Shown here: piece after piece, positions 8,622 through 17,105 of the stretch
Layout: each line of letters opens with the position of its first letter
How positions within the stretch are numbered: the stretch's first letter is position 1
Assembly (NCBI RefSeq): GCF_030817355.1
Contig: NZ_JAUSZH010000001.1
Span: forward strand, 4,625,501-4,689,500
Reading direction: 5' to 3'
DNA: 64,000 nucleotides
Source: Streptomyces sp. V1I1
GTDB lineage: Bacteria; Actinomycetota; Actinomycetes; Streptomycetales; Streptomycetaceae
Made by a program: the position numbers and the translations under genes
The notes under the pieces: model-generated
Told to the model about the DNA's origin: nothing
What the model saw: only the letters and a program-made list of their open reading frames with translations
Databases searched by the model: none

Positions 8622-9455
8622 CTAGAGCCCGCGATACTGAGGGGTGCGGCGCTCCACGAAGCTCGCCACGCCCTCGTTCGCGTCCCGCGTCGTCATATTG
8701 ATCTCCTGCGCGGCCGCCTCCGAGGCGAAGGCTGTGGCCCGGTCGCCGTCGAGCGAGGCGTTCACCAGCTGCTTGGTGAGCGCGATCGCCCTCGTCGGCC
8801 CGGCCGCCAGCCGCTCCGCCCACTCGCGCGCGGTCTTCTCCAGCTCCCGCGCCGCCACGACACGGTTGACCAGCCCGATCCTCTCGGCCTCCCCGGCGGG
8901 CAGCGAGTCACCGAAGAACATCAGCTCTTTGGCCCTTTGCGGCCCGACCAGCCGCGGCAGCAGATACGCCCCGCCGCCGTCCGGGACGAGCCCGCGCCGT
9001 ACGAACACCTCGATGAACTTGGCCTCTTCCGCGGCCAGTACGAGATCACAGGCGAAGGCGAGATGCGCGCCGATGCCTGCGGCGGTGCCGTTCACGGCCG
9101 CGATCACGGGCTTCTCGCAGTCCAGTACGGCCCCGATGAGGCGCTGCGCGCCGAGCCGGATCGTCCGCGCCACGTCCCCGGCGATCCGTTCCCGGCCGGC
9201 CGGCGGCGTCCCGCGCAGGTCCGCGCCGGCGCAGAAGCCCTTGCCGGTGGCGGTGATGACGACGGCGCGTATCCCCGGGTCGGCGGAGGCGGCGTCGAGC
9301 AGCGCGGTGATCCTCTCCCGCTGGTCCCAGGTGACCGCGTTCATGGCCTCGGGGCGGTTGAGCGTGATCCACGAGACGCCGTTGTCAGTGGCGTGCAGTA
9401 TCAATGAATCAACGTGATCAACGTGAGCAACGGGTTCTTCGGGGGAGGAAGTCAT
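8622..9455 (-). CDS. Enoyl-CoA hydratase/isomerase family protein
   Basis: 277 residues of the crotonase fold. The oxyanion-hole segments are visible as GKGFCAGADLRG near residue 92 and AVNGTAAGIGAHLAFACD near residue 139, followed by FIEVFVRRGLVPDGGGAYLLPRLVG, which carries the acidic catalytic region. It would hydrate or isomerise an enoyl-CoA. It lies 37 bp downstream of the CoA ligase gene (9493-11712) on the same strand, so the two are probably one operon driven from the tandem operators near 11766. The 188-bp stretch between it and the convergent sigma gene contains short AGCAAGCG repeats but no clear hairpin terminator. Confidence 0.9.
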   Translation of the reverse strand: MTSSPEEPVAHVDHVDSLILHATDNGVSWITLNRPEAMNAVTWDQRERITALLDAASADPGIRAVVITATGKGFCAGADLRGTPPAGRERIAGDVARTIRLGAQRLIGAVLDCEKPVIAAVNGTAAGIGAHLAFACDLVLAAEEAKFIEVFVRRGLVPDGGGAYLLPRLVGPQRAKELMFFGDSLPAGEAERIGLVNRVVAARELEKTAREWAERLAAGPTRAIALTKQLVNASLDGDRATAFASEAAAQEINMTTRDANEGVASFVERRTPQYRGL

Positions 9456-9492
9456 GGGGGTACGGCTCCGATTCGTCAGGCGGGCGGGGGAC

Positions 9493-11712
9493 TTACCGGC
9501 ACACGGCCAGCGCGTCCAGCGCCACCGCGCCCTGCCCGCGCGGCAGCACCATCAGCGGGTTGATGTCCAGCTCCGACAGCTCGTCGCCCAGCTCCAGCGC
9601 CATCCGCTCGACCCGCAGCACCACCTCCACCAGCGCGTCCACATCCACCGGTGGGCCGCCCCTGACACCGTCCAGCAGCGCGCGGCCGCGCAGTTCGCCG
9701 AGCATCGCGCGCGCCTGGTCCTCGCCGAAGGGCGGTACGCGTACGGCCGCGTCGTGCAGCACCTCCACCAGCACCCCACCGAGGCCGACCGTCACCGTCG
9801 GGCCGAACAGCGCGTCCTGGGTGACGCCGACGACCATCTCGACGCCCCGCTCGACCATCTGGCAGACCAGGATGCCGTCGAGGTCGACGCCCTCGTAGCC
9901 GGCGATGTCGGTCAGCTCGCGATAGGCGTCGCGGACCTGGCTGGCCGAGGTCAGCCCGACCTTGACCAGGCCCAGTTCGGTCTTGTGGGCGAGCTGCGTT
10001 CCGGACGCCTTCATGACGACCGGGTAGCCGACCAGGCCCGCGGCCCGGACCGCCGCCGCCGCGCTGGTCACCAGCTGCTCGCGCGGCACGCGGATGCCGT
10101 ATGCCCGAAGGAGCTGCTTCGCGGCGTGCTCGCTCAGCTGCTTGCCCGGGCGCATCAGTGCCTGCGCCTTGCGGAAGGAGGGCGACGGGGTGCGCGGCGC
10201 CTCGTCGAAGGGGGAGCGGTAGCCGGCCCTGAAGCGGTGGTGGTCCAGGTAGGCGCGGACGGCGGTGATGCAGTTGGCGAAGGTGCGGAAGGTGGCGACC
10301 CGCGAGGACCCGAGCAGCGTCTCGCGGTACGCCGACTCCGTGCCCACCGGCGACCCCCACACCACGCACACCAGCTTGTCCGTGGCCTCCGCCGCGTCCA
10401 CCAGGTCCTGGGCCAGCTTGTCGCTCATCGGCGGGAAGGGGCCGGTGATCGGACAGATCAGCACCCCGGCCTCCGGGTCGGCCAGGATCGCGTCGATGAT
10501 CTTGCGCCCGCGCCAGTCGCCCACGGGATGCCCGCCGTTGTCGACGGGGTTCGCGACGCTCAGATACGGCGGTATCCACTCGTGCAGCTCGGCCTGCTTG
10601 GCCTCGGAGAGCCGCGGCAGCCGCAGCCCCGCCGCGGTCGCCAGGTCCGAGAAGTGCGCGCCCGTACCGCCCGAGATCGAATAGACGACGACGCCGTCGG
10701 TCACGGGCCTGCGCGCCCGTGCCAACAGCGCTGAGGTGTCCTGGAGTTCGTCGAGCCCGTCCACCCGGATCACGCCGAACTGCCGCATCGCCGCGTCCAC
10801 CACCTGGTCCGCGCCGGTCAGTTTGCCGGTGTGCGAGGCGGCCATCCGCGCCCCGGTCTCGGTCCGCCCGACCTTGACCGCGACCACCGGCACCCCGCGC
10901 CGCGCGGCCCGGTCGGCGGCGAGCAGGAAGGAGCGTCCGTCCTTGAGCCCCTCGACATAGCAGGCGATGGCCCCGACTTCGGGCCGCTCGGCGAAGTACG
11001 AGATGAAGTCGGCGGTCTCCAGGTCGGCCTCGTTGCCCGTGGGCGCCCAGTGGGAGAGCCGTACGCCGAGCTCCTGCATGGTGAAGACGGGCCGCCCCTG
11101 GTGTCCCGACTGGGTGATCAGCGCGATCGCCGGCCCGTCCAGGTCGTCCCGGAACTTCTCGAAGACGTTCAGATTGGTGTTGGGGCCAAGAAGCCGCAGC
11201 CCCGAGCGCTCCACCGCGGCGGCCAGTCGCGTCTGGGCGGCCGCGCCCTGTTCGCCGGTCTCGGCGTACCCGGAGGCGAAGGCCACGACGAACTTCACCT
11301 TGGCCTCGGCGAGTTCCTCGATCACCGGCAGCGGGTCGCCGACCAGCAGCACGGCGAGGTCGATCTGCTCGGGCAGCTCACCGACGGACGGCGCGCAGGG
11401 CAGCCCGAAGACGCTCTCCCGGGTCGGATGCACGGGATACAGCCGCGCCCCGACGCGTTCCGCCCAGTCGACGAGCTGCCGGGTGATCCCGGTATTGGGC
11501 CGTCCCTCGCCGTCGGACGCCCCGACGACGGCGACGGACGCGGGCCGGAAGAACCGGTCCAGATCGGGCACGGGCGCGTACAGCGGTCGCCCGCTGACAT
11601 CCAGATCACCGTCGGTGGCGGTGCCGTGCACAACGGTGTGCGGTGATTCGCCGCAGGCCACAACGCGGGCGCGGAGGTCGGTGGTGAGGGTGCCGTGAGT
11701 CGATCCAAGCAT
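9493..11712 (-). CDS. Acetate-CoA ligase (ADP-forming)-type acyl-CoA synthetase, fused alpha-beta
   Basis: 739 residues. The order is CoA-binding Rossmann domain (VAVVGASDGEGRPNTG near residue 55), succinyl-CoA-ligase-like flavodoxin domains with ASHTGKLTGAD and SISGGTGAHFSD, then a C-terminal ATP-grasp domain (YPVVMKASGTQLAHKTELG). Fused enzymes of this class make acyl-CoA from acid, CoA and ATP, or the reverse; in actinobacteria they often serve in aromatic and branched-acid catabolism. It heads an operon with the enoyl-CoA hydratase. The promoter region carries two shared operators 24 bp apart. Confidence 0.88.
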   Translation of the reverse strand: MLGSTHGTLTTDLRARVVACGESPHTVVHGTATDGDLDVSGRPLYAPVPDLDRFFRPASVAVVGASDGEGRPNTGITRQLVDWAERVGARLYPVHPTRESVFGLPCAPSVGELPEQIDLAVLLVGDPLPVIEELAEAKVKFVVAFASGYAETGEQGAAAQTRLAAAVERSGLRLLGPNTNLNVFEKFRDDLDGPAIALITQSGHQGRPVFTMQELGVRLSHWAPTGNEADLETADFISYFAERPEVGAIACYVEGLKDGRSFLLAADRAARRGVPVVAVKVGRTETGARMAASHTGKLTGADQVVDAAMRQFGVIRVDGLDELQDTSALLARARRPVTDGVVVYSISGGTGAHFSDLATAAGLRLPRLSEAKQAELHEWIPPYLSVANPVDNGGHPVGDWRGRKIIDAILADPEAGVLICPITGPFPPMSDKLAQDLVDAAEATDKLVCVVWGSPVGTESAYRETLLGSSRVATFRTFANCITAVRAYLDHHRFRAGYRSPFDEAPRTPSPSFRKAQALMRPGKQLSEHAAKQLLRAYGIRVPREQLVTSAAAAVRAAGLVGYPVVMKASGTQLAHKTELGLVKVGLTSASQVRDAYRELTDIAGYEGVDLDGILVCQMVERGVEMVVGVTQDALFGPTVTVGLGGVLVEVLHDAAVRVPPFGEDQARAMLGELRGRALLDGVRGGPPVDVDALVEVVLRVERMALELGDELSELDINPLMVLPRGQGAVALDALAVCR

Positions 11713-11745
11713 CGCCGAGCCCCGCTCCTGCTCGTTGGACAGTTA

Positions 11746-11762
11746 ACTGACGCATAGTCAGA
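11746..11762. promoter_or_regulatory. Operator copy 3 (proximal site, CoA ligase promoter)
   Basis: ACTGACGCATAGTCAGA, 12 of 14 half-site bases match. It lies 34 bp upstream of the ligase start at 11712. Confidence 0.75.
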
Positions 11763-11769
11763 TTACAGA

Positions 11770-11786
11770 CCTGACGGCCTGTCAGG
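11770..11786. promoter_or_regulatory. Operator copy 4 (distal site, CoA ligase promoter)
   Basis: CCTGACGGCCTGTCAGG, a symmetrical copy with 11 of 14 consensus half-site bases. Its centre is 24 bp from copy 3, so two repressor dimers could bind side by side about two helical turns apart. Confidence 0.75.
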
Positions 11787-11988
11787 AACAGTCCTGCGGG
11801 CAAAGGCTGGCGGCGGGCACCGATTTGCAGGTTCGGGGGAAGGGCGCGCTCAGTCTCTCGCGGGTGCGCCGCCCGCCCCGCGGGCGGCCGCTGTCCCACC
11901 CGTACCCATGTGTGTGAGCCCGCACCCTCCATGCCGGGCGGGAGTGGGGGCGCGATCCTGTTCTCCGGCGGGGTGGCCGGGCGGCCCG

Positions 11989-13137
11989 CTAGCGCACCAG
12001 CGCCTTCGCGATCTTCCGTGCGTCGATTGCCATCTCGCGGAACATCCCGCTGATCGGGTTGGTGAACCCGGTGAAGTACAGCCCCGGGGCATGCGCGGCG
12101 GCGCGGCCGCCGTGCACCACCGGGCGGCCCCGCTCGTCCAGTACGCCGAGGTGGCCCACCAGGTTTTCCAGTGCCCGCTCGTAGCCCGTCGCCGCAATCA
12201 CCGTGTCCGGGGTGATGCGGGTGCCGTCCGCCAGGACCGCCTTGCTGTCCTCGAAGGAGTCCAGCGCCGCGACCGGTTCGACCTTGCCGGAGCGGACCGC
12301 GGCGATCAGGCCGACGTCCTGGACCGGGATCGCGCCCTCGCGCACCCGGGAGTACAGGCCCGTGTCCGGGCGGGGCAGACCCTGTTCGGCGAGGTCGGGG
12401 ACGGAGATCTTGCCCATGATCTCGCCCGCCCGGTCCACGAGGCGGACCGGGAGGCGGCGGACCAGGATGCCGGTGCGCTGGGCCGGCCAGCCCGCCGTCG
12501 AGCGGCGGACTATGTGCGGGGTCGTCCGCACGGCGAGGCGGACCCGGGCGGCGCCGCCCTCCACCAGGTCGACGGCTATCTCGGCGCCGGTGTTGCCGAC
12601 GCCGACGACCAGTACGTCCTTGCCCGCGTACCGGGCGGCGTTGCGGTACTCGCCCGCGTGCAGCAGTTCGCCGTTGTACGAATCGCGGCCCGGCCAGTCG
12701 GGCAGCCGGGGGGTGTGGTTGTAGCCGGTGGCCACCACGACCGCCCGCCCGGTCAGCTCACGGCCGCCCGTCGCGTGCAGCAGCCAGTCGGAGCCCGACG
12801 GCCCGATCCGGGAGACCTCGACCCCCGTCACGATCTCCAGCTCGTGGAACTCCGCGTACTTCTCCAGGTAGCGGATCACGTTGTCGCGCGAGACCCAGCG
12901 TCCGAAGGACCGGGGCATCGCGAGGCCCGGCAGGCCGGACAGCCGCCGGGTGGTGTGCAAGTGCAGCCGGTCGTAGTGGCGGCGCCAGGACGCGCCCACG
13001 GATTCGGACTTCTCCAGCACCACGGCCCGTACGCCCTGCTCCCGCAGCGCGGCGGCAGCCGCGAGACCGCCCGGGCCGCCGCCGATGACGTAGACGGGCC
13101 GGTCGTTCGTGAAGTCGATGTCCTTTTCGCCGGGCAT
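11989..13137 (-). CDS. FAD-dependent NAD(P)-binding monooxygenase/oxidoreductase (FMO/BVMO-like)
   Basis: 382 residues from ATG 13137; the frame is open to 13230, but the extra 31 residues look unstructured. The FAD motif VIGGGPGG is at residues 16-23 and a second nucleotide-binding motif, VVGVGNTGAEIA, near residue 172. Between them, YNGELLHAGEY is a close variant of the FxGxxxHxxxY/W fingerprint of flavin-containing and Baeyer-Villiger monooxygenases. The C-terminus has the ATGYERAL and GLYFTGFTNPISG segments. It could oxygenate a ketone or heteroatom in the pathway. The start is about 135 bp from operator copy 5, which mainly faces the DoxX gene. No strong ribosome site is visible, so the start is uncertain. 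Confidence 0.83.
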   Translation of the reverse strand: MPGEKDIDFTNDRPVYVIGGGPGGLAAAAALREQGVRAVVLEKSESVGASWRRHYDRLHLHTTRRLSGLPGLAMPRSFGRWVSRDNVIRYLEKYAEFHELEIVTGVEVSRIGPSGSDWLLHATGGRELTGRAVVVATGYNHTPRLPDWPGRDSYNGELLHAGEYRNAARYAGKDVLVVGVGNTGAEIAVDLVEGGAARVRLAVRTTPHIVRRSTAGWPAQRTGILVRRLPVRLVDRAGEIMGKISVPDLAEQGLPRPDTGLYSRVREGAIPVQDVGLIAAVRSGKVEPVAALDSFEDSKAVLADGTRITPDTVIAATGYERALENLVGHLGVLDERGRPVVHGGRAAAHAPGLYFTGFTNPISGMFREMAIDARKIAKALVR

Positions 13138-13272
13138 GAATCGTGAGCGTAACCGCACGATTACTTGATGGGTCTCAGTCAAGACGGGAATCGGTTGCGA
13201 ATCGGTCACGCGCGCACACCACTTGCTCACAAGCCGCCGTAGCTCTTGCGGGCGAGCCGCCCCATCCGCTGA

Positions 13273-13289
13273 ACTGACGTACCGTCAGA
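13273..13289. promoter_or_regulatory. Operator copy 5 (DoxX/DUF35 promoter)
   Basis: ACTGACGTACCGTCAGA, 13 of 14 half-site bases match. It ends 19 bp before the DoxX start and lies between that gene and the divergent monooxygenase. Confidence 0.85.
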
Positions 13290-13308
13290 AATGTGGAAAG
13301 GGGTCCGG

Positions 13309-13758
13309 ATGGAGACCGTCTGGCTCACCGGTGCCGAATGGCTCGCCGTCCTTCGCATCGGTCTCGGCCTGTGGTGGCTGGAGAGCTGGCGCCACAAGGA
13401 CAAGAAGGGCTGGTTCGAGCGCGGCACCGGCATCGCCTGGGCCGCCGATGTCGCGGGCAAGCACAAGTGGCCCTTGGTGAAGACCGGCTTCGAGACGGTG
13501 GTCAAGCCCCGCCCCAAGGCGATGGCGTACATCGTCGTCTACGCCGAACTCGCCCTCGGGCTCGGTCTGGTCGTCGGCTTTCTGACCCCGATCGCCCTCG
13601 TCGGCGGCCTGCTCCTCAATCTGCTCTATCTCGTCCTGATGATCCACGACTGGGCGGAACAGGGGCAGAACGCCATGATGGCGCTCATATCCTTCGTCGC
13701 GCTCTTCGCCATGTCCTGGCAGACCTGGTCCCTCGACAGCGCGATCGGTCTCTTCTGA
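13309..13758 (+). CDS. DoxX-family small membrane protein
   Basis: 149 residues from ATG 13309, behind AAAGGGGT; ATG 13291 lies too near the operator. The protein has four hydrophobic segments (around residues 8-25, 70-92, 95-115 and 120-140) with charged loops, including a Lys/Arg-rich one (ESWRHKDKKGWFERG). DoxX-type proteins accompany oxidoreductases and may support quinone or thiol redox work in the membrane; no reaction can be assigned. It overlaps the DUF35 gene by the single base of TGATG, so both are coupled under operator copy 5. Confidence 0.8.
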   Translation: METVWLTGAEWLAVLRIGLGLWWLESWRHKDKKGWFERGTGIAWAADVAGKHKWPLVKTGFETVVKPRPKAMAYIVVYAELALGLGLVVGFLTPIALVGGLLLNLLYLVLMIHDWAEQGQNAMMALISFVALFAMSWQTWSLDSAIGLF

Positions 13759-14168
13759 TGGCGACGGCACCACGGGTCGATCTGCCCGAAATCGACGACT
13801 TCACCCGCCCCTTCTGGGACGCCGCCACCGACGGGCGGCTGCTGATCCGCCGTTGCCGCGCGTGCGCGAGCGCCCACCACTATCCGCGCGAGTTCTGCCC
13901 GTACTGCTGGAGCGAGGACGTCGACTGGGAGCGGGCGAGCGGCCGCGCGACGCTCTACACCTGGTCCGTCGTGCACCGCAACGACCTGCCGCCCTTCGGC
14001 GCTCGCGTCCCGTACACCGCCGCGGTCGTCGATCTCGTCGAGGGCCCGCGCATGATGACCGAGATCGTTCAGTGCCCGGCGAGCGGGCTGAGCATCGGCA
14101 TGGCGCTGGAGGTCAGCTTCCGCCAGGAGGACGGCGAGCAAGCAGTCCCCGTCTTCCGGCCGGCGTGA
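13758..14168 (+). CDS. DUF35 zinc-ribbon/OB-fold acyl-CoA-binding protein (thiolase partner)
   Basis: 136 residues. The N-terminal zinc ribbon shows two CxxC pairs (CRAC, then CPYC about 17 residues later), followed by an OB fold with LYTWSVVHRNDLPPFG and PYTAAVVDLVEGPRMM. Proteins of this class (PF12172/PF01796) bind acyl-CoA and pair with thiolase-like or Ltp-type aldolases, as in ChsH2-Ltp2. The nearest thiolase-like gene is 15933-17102 on the other strand; both genes have shared operators, so their products could meet. The start overlaps the DoxX stop. It abuts the convergent oxidase gene with no gap. Confidence 0.88.
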   Translation: MATAPRVDLPEIDDFTRPFWDAATDGRLLIRRCRACASAHHYPREFCPYCWSEDVDWERASGRATLYTWSVVHRNDLPPFGARVPYTAAVVDLVEGPRMMTEIVQCPASGLSIGMALEVSFRQEDGEQAVPVFRPA

Positions 14169-14837
14169 TCACGGCCAGAGCAGCTCCGTCGCCCAGCCGC
14201 CGTTCTCGCGGCGGTAGCGCAGCCGTACGTGCCGCCGCTGCTCGTCGCCCTGGAAGAACTCCACCTCGTACGGATCGAGCACATAGCGCGTCCAGGTCGG
14301 CACGGGCGCGTCGGGCTCGGCCTGTGCCCGCTCCCACGCCGCCTGCGAGGCGTCCGCCAACTCACTCTGGGAGCCCAGGATTTCACTCTGGCGGCCGGTG
14401 AGCGCCGCGGCCAGCGCGCCCGTCGAGCGGGCGTGCAGATCGGCCTGGCTCTCGGTGGAGCCGCCCGCGCTCACCTTGCCCCGGATCCGGATCTGGCGGC
14501 CCTGCGTCGCCCAGTAGAAGCCCAGCGCGGCATAGGGGTGCGCGGCCAGCTGTCGGCCCTTCGCACTGGTGGCGTGCGAGGCGAAGTGCCAGCCCCGCTC
14601 GTCCACGTCGTGCAGCATCAGCGTTCGTACGTCAGGACGCCCCGGCTCGTCCACGGTGGCCAGGGTCATGGTGTGCGGCTCTCGCTGACCGGCTGCCACG
14701 GCCTCCGCGAACCACCGGTGGAACAGCGGCAGTGGCGCGCCGGGCGCCCCGGCAGGGTCGAAGCCGGGGAGCGTGGTGTCCCAGACCCGCTGTGCGCGCA
14801 GGAGCCTGCGGAACGTTTCCTGCTGATCGTTGTCCAT
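14169..14837 (-). CDS. Pyridoxamine 5'-phosphate oxidase family protein (PdxH-like)
   Basis: 222 residues. The FMN-binding split barrel is well marked: MTLATVDEPGRPDVRTLMLHDV, GWHFASHATSAKGRQLAAHPYAALGFYW, GRQIRIRGKV, then the dimerisation tail RYVLDPYEVEFFQGDEQRRH. The length and spacing match PNPOx enzymes that make pyridoxal phosphate, although an FMN-dependent reductase of the same fold acting on another substrate is possible. It is divergent from the TetR gene at 14890 with a symmetrical sequence between them, a sign that the TetR protein may control it. Confidence 0.85.
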   Translation of the reverse strand: MDNDQQETFRRLLRAQRVWDTTLPGFDPAGAPGAPLPLFHRWFAEAVAAGQREPHTMTLATVDEPGRPDVRTLMLHDVDERGWHFASHATSAKGRQLAAHPYAALGFYWATQGRQIRIRGKVSAGGSTESQADLHARSTGALAAALTGRQSEILGSQSELADASQAAWERAQAEPDAPVPTWTRYVLDPYEVEFFQGDEQRRHVRLRYRRENGGWATELLWP

Positions 14838-14846
14838 GCGGTAATT

Positions 14847-14865
14847 ACTACACTCGCAGTGGTGT
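14847..14865. promoter_or_regulatory. Candidate operator between the pdxH-like and TetR genes
   Basis: ACTACACT-CGC-AGTGGTGT is an inverted repeat with 6 of 8 paired positions, inside the 52-bp gap between the two divergent starts. It differs from the TGACG palindrome of the large regulon, so it may be the local TetR protein's own site. Confidence 0.45.
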
Positions 14866-14889
14866 CAGGGGGCAGTGAGAGGAACACGC

Positions 14890-15462
14890 ATGAGGCAGAA
14901 CCTGGCCCGGCGCGCCGCGCTGATCGACGCGGCCATCGAGGTGCTCGCCCGCGAGGGTGCGCGCGGCCTGACGTTCCGGGCCGTCGACGCCGAGGCGGAG
15001 GTGCCCAAGGGCACCGCGTCCAACTACTTCACCAACCGCGACGATCTGCTCACCCAGGCCGGCGGCCGGATCTACGAGCGGATGCAACCGGACGAGCCGA
15101 CCATGGAGGCCATGCTTCAAGGGCCGGCCACTCGCGCGCGTACCGCCGAGCTGGTGCGCGAAGTGGTGGAGCGCGTCACCGCGTTCCGCACCGGCTATCT
15201 CGCGCTTCTGGAGCTGCGTCTGGAGGCCACCCGCCGCCCCGCCCTGCGTGCGGTGCTCACCGAGCGCGTCAGGGAGGACGTCGAGAACAATGTCACCAGC
15301 CACCTGGCCGCCGGTCTGCCCGGCGACGCCGACGCGGTCAGGATGATTTACCTCGCCGCCAATTGGCTGGTGGTGGAACGCCTCACGCTTCCCGATGTCT
15401 TCCCCAGGGAGGAGGCCGGCGACCTCATCGCCGCGCTGGTCGAGCGGCTGCTCCCGGAGTAG
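14890..15462 (+). CDS. TetR-family transcriptional regulator
   Basis: 190 residues from ATG 14890, behind GAGAGGA. The helix-turn-helix lies at residues 12-48 (IDAAIEVLAREGARGLTFRAVDAEAEVPKGTASNYF broken by turns), ending in the usual Tyr-Phe pair before the regulatory domain; the ligand-binding half has no recognisable specificity. It is divergent from the pdxH-like gene and probably represses it and itself. It is the second-best candidate for control of the TGACG regulon. The last 16 bases around its stop are duplicated 34 bp downstream. Confidence 0.88.
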   Translation: MRQNLARRAALIDAAIEVLAREGARGLTFRAVDAEAEVPKGTASNYFTNRDDLLTQAGGRIYERMQPDEPTMEAMLQGPATRARTAELVREVVERVTAFRTGYLALLELRLEATRRPALRAVLTERVREDVENNVTSHLAAGLPGDADAVRMIYLAANWLVVERLTLPDVFPREEAGDLIAALVERLLPE

Positions 15463-15534
15463 CCCGTGCGGCACCGCGCCGGGCGCTCCCGGAGTAGCCC
15501 GGTCCTCGCCAAGCCGGGCCTCACCGCCCCGTGC

Positions 15535-15598
15535 CTCGCCGTGCCGCGGCCGGCGCCTCGCGCCTCGCCGCGCCGCGGCCGGCGCCTCGCGCCTCGCG
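15535..15598. repeat. Short GC-rich tandem duplication
   Basis: A unit of about 31 bp, containing CCGCGGCCGGCGCCTCGCG, occurs twice in tandem next to the degenerate gene remnant. It has no coding character. Confidence 0.6.
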
Positions 15599-15599
15599 T

Positions 15600-15894
15600 A
15601 GTCCTTGATCCCGATGGCGTACGCCGCCTCCTGCACACTCTCGGTGATCTTCCTCGCGATCAGGTTCTTCCAGGGCATGTACGGCAGCATGCGCAACATC
15701 GCCATCCGCAGACGGATCTTGCCCTTGGACTGGATCGTCATCTCCTTCGCGAAGCGCTCGGCGAACTTCTGGTTGAGCTCCACGCCGGGCCGCCTCCCAC
15801 TCTCGTAGCGCTCGTACGCCAATGTGTGATCGCCGTTCGCCGCCGCCAGTTCGCCCGCCAGGATGTACGTGCCGATCAGCGCGAGGTCGGTGCC
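15600..15894 (-). pseudogene. Remnant of an FAD-dependent monooxygenase C-terminus
   Basis: Read on the minus strand, this gives GTDLALIGTYILAGELAA, then a GDHTLAYERYESGRRPGVE segment and about 60 more residues ending in AAYAIGIKDYA. This is the typical C-terminal FAD domain of TetX/PHBH-fold aromatic hydroxylases. There is no FAD-binding N-terminus and no start; the frame runs into low-complexity repeats downstream and into unrelated sequence upstream. I read it as the surviving tail of a deleted oxygenase gene between the TetR and thiolase genes. Duplicated fragments alongside (15451-15500, 15535-15598) fit a history of rearrangement. Confidence 0.65.
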
Positions 15895-15932
15895 CTTAGA
15901 GATTTCGTTCCCGTGGAGTCCCTCCCGGCTTC

Positions 15933-17102
15933 TCAGTCCCGGCCCAGCACCACCGTCCCGGACGAGCAGAACCATCCGCCCGTACCGGATGCCACCGCCA
16001 GCCGCGGCGGCCCGCCGTCCGCCTTGCGCACCTGGTGGCCGTCCGCCTCGCCGCGCAGCTGTCGTACCGCCTCGACCAGCAGAAACAGCCCGCGCATCCC
16101 GGGATGGCAGGCGGAAAGGCCGCCGCCGTCGGTGTTCACCGGCAGCTCGCCGTCGAGCTTGAGCCGCCCCTTCTCGACGAAGGGTCCGCCCTCGCCCTTG
16201 GCGCAGAAGCCCAGGTCTTCCAGCGTCACCAGCGTCATATAGGTGAAGGCGTCATAGATCTCGGCGATGTCGATGTCGGCGGGGGTGACGCCCGCGCGCT
16301 CGAAGGCGAGCCGGCCGCTCACCGCCGCCGGGGAGACGGTGAAGTCCTCCCACTGGGACATCGTGGTGTGGGAGACGTACTCGCCGGTGCCCAGGATCCA
16401 CACCGGGTCCTTCGCGCAGTCGGGTACGTACTCCTCCGCGGCGATCAGCACCGCGCAGCCGCCGTCGCTGCGGATGCAGCAGTGCAGCTTGGTGAACGGG
16501 TCCGCGATCACGGGCCCGTCCAGCACCTCGTCGACGGTGATCGGGTCGCGGAACATCGCGTCCGGGTTGGCGGCGGCGTTCGCCCGCGCCTGGACCGCCA
16601 CCGAGGCGAGCTGCTCCAGCGTCGTGCCGTACTCGTGCATATGGCGGCGGGCGGCCATCGCGTACTTGGCGATGAGGGTGTGGCCGTACGGGACCTCGAA
16701 CTGGAGCGGTCCGCGGCCGCCGAAGGAGAGATTGGAGGTGCGCCGCCGCGCCTTGATGTCGGCGCGGGCGGTCGATCCGTAGGCGAGTAGTACGGCATTG
16801 GCGTGACCGGCGGCGATCGCGTCTGCCGCATGCGCCGCCATGACCTCCCAGGTGGCGCCGCCGACGGCGGTCGAGTCCACCCAGCGCGGCCTCAGGCCCA
16901 GATACTCGGCGACCTCGGCCGGGGCGAGCGTGCCGAGTCCGGCCGAACCGAATCCGTCGATGACGGACCTGTCGAGGCCGCTGTCGGCGAGCGCGCGGCG
17001 GGCGGCCTGGGCATGGAGGGCGTAGGGCGTGGGGCCGTCGACGCGGCCGCAGTCCGAGAGGGATATGCCGACGATGGCGACTCTGCGCTGTGGGGTGGCC
17101 AT
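15933..17102 (-). CDS. Thiolase-like / lipid-transfer-protein-type enzyme (SCP-x family)
   Basis: 389 residues. The sequence has the N-terminal VAIVGISLSDCGRVDG start of the SCP-x thiolase group, GGATWEVMAAHAADAI, HMHEYGTTLEQLA, CIRSDGGCAVLI, IAEIYDAFTYMTL and NTDGGGLSACHPGMRG. The residues where ordinary thiolases keep their nucleophile are replaced, as in Ltp-type retro-aldolases that cleave 17-hydroxy-steroid-CoA-like substrates with a DUF35 partner. Retro-aldol or thiolytic cleavage is thus a family-based inference. The DUF35 gene at 13758 is the probable partner. The ATG is only three bases from operator copy 6, which suggests a very short or absent leader. Confidence 0.85.
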   Translation of the reverse strand: MATPQRRVAIVGISLSDCGRVDGPTPYALHAQAARRALADSGLDRSVIDGFGSAGLGTLAPAEVAEYLGLRPRWVDSTAVGGATWEVMAAHAADAIAAGHANAVLLAYGSTARADIKARRRTSNLSFGGRGPLQFEVPYGHTLIAKYAMAARRHMHEYGTTLEQLASVAVQARANAAANPDAMFRDPITVDEVLDGPVIADPFTKLHCCIRSDGGCAVLIAAEEYVPDCAKDPVWILGTGEYVSHTTMSQWEDFTVSPAAVSGRLAFERAGVTPADIDIAEIYDAFTYMTLVTLEDLGFCAKGEGGPFVEKGRLKLDGELPVNTDGGGLSACHPGMRGLFLLVEAVRQLRGEADGHQVRKADGGPPRLAVASGTGGWFCSSGTVVLGRD

Positions 17103-17105
17103 GAA

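Noticed and set aside
11989..13230. Longer N-terminus of the FAD monooxygenase (start 13230)
   Set aside because: The extra 31 residues lack conserved character and would place the FAD motif unusually far in; ATG 13137 is preferred, though not certain.
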